Shown here piece by piece: positions 6,053 to 10,438 of a stretch of DNA of 10,438 nucleotides. The notes below the pieces were generated by a model. That model was not told the DNA's origin. It did no database searches and worked only from the letters and a program-made list of their open reading frames with translations. Source of the DNA: an uncultured Lachnospiraceae bacterium (GTDB lineage Bacteria > Bacillota > Clostridia > Lachnospirales > Lachnospiraceae); the NCBI GenBank assembly GCA_947176785.1, contig CAMWSA010000105.1, forward strand, positions 1-10,438. The letters run 5' to 3'. Both the position numbers and the translations under genes were made by a program. The number at the start of each line of letters is the position of its first letter. The first letter of the stretch is position 1.

Positions 6053-6091
6053 TTGAGAGATTTTTGAGATTTACCCTCTACACTCTATTCT
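6053..6091 (+). promoter_or_regulatory. Direct-repeat operator, copy 2, and promoter of the ABC genes
   Basis: TTGAGA at 6053-6058 and again at 6064-6069, offset 11 bp, exactly the spacing seen at 4061-4077. The second box is also a 5 of 6 match to the -35 hexamer and lies 16 bases before TATTCT (6086-6091), a fair -10. So the regulator would bind over or next to the -35 region, a common activator layout. The leader to the ATPase start is about 55 bases. This implies that the transporter genes have their own inducible promoter besides any read-through from the kinase gene. Confidence 0.6.
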
Positions 6092-6154
6092 AACGCAGAT
6101 GAATGCGAAGCGTTCCCTACAGGGACAAAATCTATCGAAAAGGAGTATTGTTTT

Positions 6155-6826
6155 ATGGAAATTCAGGTAAAAGATGTCTCAAAAGTCTATGGTGCCGGCG
6201 AAAGCCGGGTTGTGGCCCTGCACGCCGCGTCCATGACCATCCGCGAGGGGGATTTCCTCTCCATCATGGGACCCTCGGGCAGCGGGAAAAGCACCCTGCT
6301 GCACATTGTCAGCGGTCTGGACCGGCCCTCCTCGGGCAGCGTACTCTACGGCGGCACTGATATTCACAATGGCAGCGACCGCAAGCTGTCCGCCTTTCGC
6401 CGCCGGAAAATCGGATTTATCTTCCAGCAGTTCAATCTGCTTCCCGTTCTGACCGCCCACGAGAATATCCTCATGCCGGTGCTTCTGGATAAAAAACAGG
6501 CGGATGAGGCTTATCTGCAAGAACTTGCCGCTCTCCTGGGCCTGGAAAAACGCCTCTCCCACCTGCCCCATGAACTGTCCGGCGGCCAGCAGCAGCGTGT
6601 GGCCATTGCCCGGGCGCTGATCGCGAAGCCTGACATTATCTTCGCCGACGAACCCACCGGGAATCTGGACAGCAAAAGCGGCGGCGAGGTGATGAAAATG
6701 CTCTGCAATATCCGGGAAAAGATGCACAAGACACTGGTGATCATCACCCATGACCCCCGCGTGGCCCAGATGGCGGACCGTCGTTATACTATCATCGACG
6801 GAGAACTTTCGGAGGTGACTGCATGA
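6155..6826 (+). CDS. ABC transporter ATP-binding protein, MacB/LolD type
   Basis: A 223-residue ATPase that powers the FtsX-type permease encoded next. Seen in order: Walker A GPSGSGKST (39-47), Q-loop FQQFNLLP (90-97), signature LSGGQQQR (141-148), Walker B IIFADEP (161-167), D-loop GNLD (169-172) and H-loop H199. The FQQFNLLP and PTGNLDS forms are typical of the MacB/LolD/BceA group, which works with FtsX-like permeases in peptide or lipoprotein handling by mechanotransmission rather than classic import. AGGAG at 6141-6145, 9 bases before the ATG, sets the start. The stop overlaps the permease start as ATGA (6823-6826). Substrate cannot be told from the ATPase. Confidence 0.94.
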   Translation: MEIQVKDVSKVYGAGESRVVALHAASMTIREGDFLSIMGPSGSGKSTLLHIVSGLDRPSSGSVLYGGTDIHNGSDRKLSAFRRRKIGFIFQQFNLLPVLTAHENILMPVLLDKKQADEAYLQELAALLGLEKRLSHLPHELSGGQQQRVAIARALIAKPDIIFADEPTGNLDSKSGGEVMKMLCNIREKMHKTLVIITHDPRVAQMADRRYTIIDGELSEVTA

Positions 6827-9306
6827 TGAAAACCTATCTTTCCCTGGCCGTAAAAGAACTTAAGGCACAAAAAATTATGGCGGCTCTCATTCTGCTTGCC
6901 GTGATCCTCTCCAGCGTTATGACCACCGCCGTCAGCGGGTCTTTGGGCATTTTGCAGGACATGCGGATAAAGCAGGCCGCCTCCCTGAACGGGGACCGCT
7001 ACGCCACCTTTCACCAGATGACCGGTGAGCAGACGGCCTGGTTAAAAGAAGATCCCCGCCTGTATGACGTGGGCTCCATAATCACCGTGAGCAGCACAAC
7101 TCTGGGAAACAGCGGTTTGACCCTCTTTGCCCGGGAATATCTGGATAACGCCCTGGACGCCTACCCCTGGATCGGAAGGGTAAAGGAGGGGCGGCTGCCG
7201 GAAGCCCCGCTGGAGATCGCCCTGCCGGAAAACGCCCTGCAATATCTGGGCAGGGAGCTCCGGGTTGGGGACCGGATTTCCCTGCAGGCCGGCATCTCTC
7301 TCATGAGCGGGCTTCTGCCAAAGTATGAATATACCGCACAATACACTGTCTGCGGCATATTGGAAAGCAATTATATCGGTTACTCCACAGGGACTCTGGA
7401 AGCCGTGCTGGGCTCCGGCAGCGCCGCCGCGCTGCTGCCGGCGGAATATCTGCTCTATTCCACCGATTTTAAGACAAGGGATACCGCGCATTTCCAGGAC
7501 ATTGTGGAGGAGCTTGCAGAGCATCTTGCCCTTGACCCGAAGAATATACAGTACAACTGGCTTCTGCTTAACGCTCTGGGCATCTCCTATGCGGAAGCGG
7601 AAACGTCCCAGCCTGACAACGGATTTTCCTTTATGGCGCTGGCCCTTTGTCTGGTGGGGGCGCTGGTGCTGCTGGCCGCCGGATTGGTCATCTATAATAT
7701 ATTAAAAATCGCCGTGGCAAAACGCGTCAAAGAATACGGGACGCTGCGCGCCATCGGCGGGGAACGGGGACAGCTCTACCGCCTGGTCTCGCTCCAGCTG
7801 CTGATCCTGTGCGGCATCGGCATTCCCCTGGGGCTGCTGGCCGGCACACTTTCCGCAAAAGGTATTTTGATCGCCGCCACGGGGATTTTGAATCCCGCAC
7901 TGTTTATGGCGGAGAACACGACGGAATTAAACGGAGCCATCCGCGCCGCAAGCGGCGGCAATATAGCCCTTTATTTTGTGAGCGCCGCCATAACGCTGCT
8001 GTTCGCAATGCTGGCGTCATTCCCGGCAGCGCGTTATGCCGCCCATGTCTCCCCCACTGTGGCCATGTCCGGACAGAGTATCAAAATCAAACGCCGCAGC
8101 AGGAGGATAAAGAAAATCCGCAATTTTGAAGCCTACTATGCAAGACTGAACCTGAAACGGGGACGGGGCAGGACCGTTATCACCGTCCTCTCCCTGGTTA
8201 TGAGTATCACAGTGTATGTGGCCCTGCAAGGCTTTACCGCCATTCTCGATGCCAGCAGCGATGTAAAGAATATGCATTTGGGCGATTATTCCGTCACCAG
8301 TGAAAGCCTGGGAATGGACCCCCAAAGCGTGCAGGAAATCCTTGATAACGAGTGGGTGGAAAGCCTGTCCACCACCAAATTGTCCACTTATACCCAGGAC
8401 GAGGACGGGAAGCTTCCCCTGGCGCTGGATTTTTCCCTGCAATCCTGGGAGGCATTTCATATCGCAGGGGTGGACGACGCCCGCCTGGTCTCCTGTGCGG
8501 ACGGACTCTCCCGGCAGGATTTGCAGCAGCTGCGCTCCGGGACGGCATGTATTGTCAAAAATCCCATCCCCTTCTCCTATGGGGGGAATAGTGTAGAGAC
8601 TACCACACTAAAGTACAACGACACCATCTCTGTAAACGGTCATAAGCTCCGTGTGGTGGGCATCGCCCAGGAGGGAGTCACCATTAACAACGAGGGCTAT
8701 ACAAACGGCGTGCAGATCATTGTAAACAATGAGATATACGACAGCCTGACGGGCACAGACCGCTACGCAGAGGTCTATCCCACGCTGCGTTCAGAGGACG
8801 GGCAGGAAGAATTTGCGGAGTGGCTGGAGGGCTGGTGCGGCAAAAATCCCGGCAGCCACTGGCTTTCCTACCGGCAGGCCGACAGCCAGCTGGCGGAGAG
8901 CTTTGAACAGATTCATATGCTCTGCTGGGGGCTGATCCTCTTTATCGGGCTGATCGGCATATTGAACATCATCAACACCGTATACAGCAACATCCACACC
9001 CGCATATCCGAAATCGGTATGCAGCGCGCCATCGGCATGAGCGCCGGCAGCCTCTATCGGACCTTTCTGTGGGAGGGGGCCTATTACGGGATGATCGCCT
9101 CCGTGGCGGGCGGCCTGCTGGGATATGTCTGCACCATGTTCATAAACGCCGCAACCACGGATACCTTGCAGCTTGTGGCTGTCCCCTTCCTCCATATTCT
9201 GGAAGCGGCGGCACTCTCCGTGGCGGGCTGTCTGCTGGCCACCGCCGTCCCCCTGCGGGCCATAGCCAGAATGGAGATTGTCACCTCGATTGAGGCAGTG
9301 GAGTAA
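6823..9306 (+). CDS. ABC transporter permease with two FtsX domains
   Basis: An 827-residue membrane protein with eight predicted membrane segments in two similar halves, each one segment, a large outside domain and three segments. Approximate segments are 18-39; 270-292, 320-345, 380-404; 452-470; 699-722, 752-775, 792-816. Outside domains are about 40-268 and 471-698. After the second segment of each half comes the conserved cytoplasmic motif of FtsX permeases (EYGTLRAIGG about 308-317; EIGMQRAIGM in the second half), which contacts the ATPase. A very basic linker (KIKRRSRRIKKIR, about 421-433) joins the halves. This 1+3+1+3 layout differs from the ten-segment BceB permeases with a single outside domain. 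GGAGG at 6811-6815, 7 bases before ATG 6823, supports the start, which overlaps the ATPase stop. Next to a two-component system, its likely role is export or release of a peptide or envelope-active compound; the substrate is unknown. Confidence 0.92.
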   Translation: MMKTYLSLAVKELKAQKIMAALILLAVILSSVMTTAVSGSLGILQDMRIKQAASLNGDRYATFHQMTGEQTAWLKEDPRLYDVGSIITVSSTTLGNSGLTLFAREYLDNALDAYPWIGRVKEGRLPEAPLEIALPENALQYLGRELRVGDRISLQAGISLMSGLLPKYEYTAQYTVCGILESNYIGYSTGTLEAVLGSGSAAALLPAEYLLYSTDFKTRDTAHFQDIVEELAEHLALDPKNIQYNWLLLNALGISYAEAETSQPDNGFSFMALALCLVGALVLLAAGLVIYNILKIAVAKRVKEYGTLRAIGGERGQLYRLVSLQLLILCGIGIPLGLLAGTLSAKGILIAATGILNPALFMAENTTELNGAIRAASGGNIALYFVSAAITLLFAMLASFPAARYAAHVSPTVAMSGQSIKIKRRSRRIKKIRNFEAYYARLNLKRGRGRTVITVLSLVMSITVYVALQGFTAILDASSDVKNMHLGDYSVTSESLGMDPQSVQEILDNEWVESLSTTKLSTYTQDEDGKLPLALDFSLQSWEAFHIAGVDDARLVSCADGLSRQDLQQLRSGTACIVKNPIPFSYGGNSVETTTLKYNDTISVNGHKLRVVGIAQEGVTINNEGYTNGVQIIVNNEIYDSLTGTDRYAEVYPTLRSEDGQEEFAEWLEGWCGKNPGSHWLSYRQADSQLAESFEQIHMLCWGLILFIGLIGILNIINTVYSNIHTRISEIGMQRAIGMSAGSLYRTFLWEGAYYGMIASVAGGLLGYVCTMFINAATTDTLQLVAVPFLHILEAAALSVAGCLLATAVPLRAIARMEIVTSIEAVE

Positions 9307-9320
9307 TACTCCCCTGTGCC

Positions 9321-10202
9321 TTACACAGTGATAAGCTCATATTCTTTTGTACCGAATCCTAACTGTGCCGCCGCGTCGATGGTGTGAGTGCCATGCCGGG
9401 ACTCCACCCTCTTAAGGAAATGATCGCGGCCCGGGTCGTCCGACTGGTAAATCAGGTCCATACACGCCTGGTCCAGCGCCACCGGGTCCAGGGAGGACAG
9501 GATCCCGATATCTTTCATGCAGGGGTCCTCCGCCACGGCGCAGCAGTCACAGTCCACGGACAGATTGCACACCATATTGACAAAGGCCGTATTCCCCTTG
9601 AAGTATTCCATCACACTCCCGGCGGCGTCCGCCATGGCCTCGCAGAAAACGTGCTGCTCCGCCACATTCTCCCACACGATAGCCTGGTCGCCCGTCTTTC
9701 CCCCGGAGTGGATCAGGCATTTCCCCTGGCTGGAGGCGCAGCCGATGGACAGCTGTTTCAAGGCCCCGCCGAAGCCCCCCATGGGATGCCCCTTGAAATG
9801 GGACAGCACCAGCATGGAATCATAGTTTGCCATGTTCTTGCCCACATAGTTCTCACGCAGCACCTTACCGCCGGGGATGGCAAGAACCAGGTCCGGGCCT
9901 TCCCCGTCCATCAGGTCCACCTGGAAGTACCTGCTCCACCCGTGTTCCATCATCAGCATCTTATGCTTCTCCGTGGAATTCCTGGCCCCGTCATAGGCAG
10001 TGTTGCACTCCACAATGGTTCCCTTTACCGCCTCCACCATGGGCTTCATAAACTGAGGCCGCAGATAATTCTGGTTGCCCTTCTCGCCGGAGTGGACTTT
10101 CACCGCCACCCTGCCCGGCAGCTCCTTTCCCAGCGCCTCATACATCCTGATTACAGCCTCCGGTGTGATCTCCTTTGTAAAATAAACCTTTGCCTTTTCC
10201 AT
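9321..10202 (-). CDS. DUF362 domain protein
   Basis: A 293-residue protein of the DUF362 family (PF04015), whose biochemical role I do not know. Family features are RVAVKVHSGEKGNQNYLRP near the N-terminus, then TIVECNTAY, SHFKGHPMGGFGGALKQLSIGCAS in the middle, and DIGILSSLDPVALDQACMDLI near the end. A cysteine cluster C212, C218, C220, C221 and C228 (including DCDCC) could bind metal or an iron-sulfur cluster, which is inference. No signal peptide or membrane segment is seen, so it should be cytoplasmic. The start is ATG 10200-10202 with AGGAG 6 bases upstream. An upstream in-frame extension to 10265 adds 21 residues but lacks a ribosome binding site. It converges on the ABC permease with 14 bases between stops and no clear terminator. 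The promoter has a MerR-family layout, so expression is probably inducible. Confidence 0.88.
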   Translation of the reverse strand: MEKAKVYFTKEITPEAVIRMYEALGKELPGRVAVKVHSGEKGNQNYLRPQFMKPMVEAVKGTIVECNTAYDGARNSTEKHKMLMMEHGWSRYFQVDLMDGEGPDLVLAIPGGKVLRENYVGKNMANYDSMLVLSHFKGHPMGGFGGALKQLSIGCASSQGKCLIHSGGKTGDQAIVWENVAEQHVFCEAMADAAGSVMEYFKGNTAFVNMVCNLSVDCDCCAVAEDPCMKDIGILSSLDPVALDQACMDLIYQSDDPGRDHFLKRVESRHGTHTIDAAAQLGFGTKEYELITV

Positions 10203-10299
10203 ATGCTTCTCCTCTCTCAATTCTCCGCCCAAATCCTGTAGAACCAGACGGGGTGTGCTTGACATCTGTCATTAAAGAATATAAAATAGCCATAAACAT

Positions 10300-10330
10300 A
10301 GTATACAGCTTAAAGCACACTTCAAGTCAA
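10300..10330 (-). promoter_or_regulatory. MerR-family-type promoter and operator of the DUF362 gene
   Basis: On the minus strand TTGACT (complement of 10325-10330) and TATACT (complement of 10300-10305) are good hexamers held 19 bases apart, longer than the usual 17. The spacer is filled by an 18-bp dyad, 10309-10326, CTTAAAG-CACA-CTTCAAG on the plus strand, with 6 of 7 arm positions matching. A stretched spacer with a central dyad is the hallmark of promoters switched on by MerR-family proteins. The arm sequence resembles sites reported for AdhR/NmlR-type regulators of aldehyde or thiol stress. The matching regulator gene is not in the window. The leader is about 90 bases. Confidence 0.7.
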
Positions 10331-10438
10331 GACATTTTTACACCCTTTTATCTGACACCTTTTGTCGGGTTTACTCTTTTTTCTGTGGAATGACCAACAA
10401 CACACTCAGGCGAAACATCCCCTCACGCACCTCCACTT
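10331..10438. other. Right edge, upstream of the DUF362 promoter, no gene supported
   Basis: A minus-strand frame from the edge reads VEVREGMFRLSVLLVIPQKKE and stops at 10371-10373. It could be the last 21 codons of a neighbouring gene, but an open stretch this short is common by chance. GACA/TGTC and ACCC/GGGT arms around 10342-10370 make only a weak hairpin. Confidence 0.2.

Noticed and set aside
9301..9311. GAGTA-A-TACTC palindrome at the permease stop as a terminator
   Set aside because: The stem is only 5 bp around a single base, cannot fold as a hairpin, and has no T-run.
9384..10241. 285-codon plus-strand open frame opposite the DUF362 gene
   Set aside because: The His/Leu/Pro-rich text is typical of antisense reading of a real gene, and the minus-strand frame is clearly DUF362.
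1..10438. CRISPR array, tRNA or rRNA genes, insertion sequences
   Set aside because: No regularly spaced repeats, cloverleaf-like or rRNA-like sequence, and no transposase or integrase motifs were seen on either strand.

Overview
The window looks like chromosomal DNA from a Clostridia-class Bacillota, most likely a Lachnospiraceae-type gut anaerobe. The reasons are moderate GC, strong AGGAGG-type ribosome binding sites, two genes that appear to start at TTG, and protein families (PF12746 acetyltransferase, ANT(6) adenylyltransferase, DUF362, OmpR/HK/ABC modules) typical of that group. This assignment rests on pattern recognition, not a search.

Layout. Bases 1-673 (minus) hold the N-terminal part of a GNAT acetyltransferase that runs off the left edge and carries an unusual duplicated linker. 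Just upstream on the same strand (688-795) is the 3' end of an ABC-transporter solute-binding protein whose 5' part is missing, a gene remnant. A good sigma-A-like promoter (912-940, minus) reads through the remnant into the acetyltransferase. Bases 941-1201 hold no gene that I can support. A plus-strand promoter (1202-1231) then drives an ANT(6)-family aminoglycoside adenylyltransferase, which starts at a TTG (1272-2120). It converges on a 516-residue lipoprotein of unknown function (2285-3835, minus). The gap between them holds terminator-like structures.

The centre (about 4010-9306, plus) is one functional module: an OmpR-type response regulator, a histidine kinase with two membrane segments and a short outside loop, a MacB/LolD-type ATPase, and an 827-residue permease with two FtsX-type halves. 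A direct repeat, TTGAGA-N5-TTGAGA, occurs both upstream of the regulator and upstream of the ATPase. This suggests the regulator controls both itself and the transporter. The module resembles peptide-sensing and peptide-detoxification systems. No peptide precursor gene is visible.

At the right, a DUF362 protein (9321-10202, minus) converges on the permease with only 14 bases between stop codons. Its promoter has the 19-bp spacer and internal dyad of MerR-family (AdhR/NmlR-like) activated promoters. The last ~100 bases hold no gene that I can support.

No RNA gene, CRISPR array, insertion sequence or phage gene was seen. The most notable points are the shared regulator boxes, the atypical H-box of the kinase (Asn after the phospho-accepting His), and the MerR-type operator in front of DUF362.
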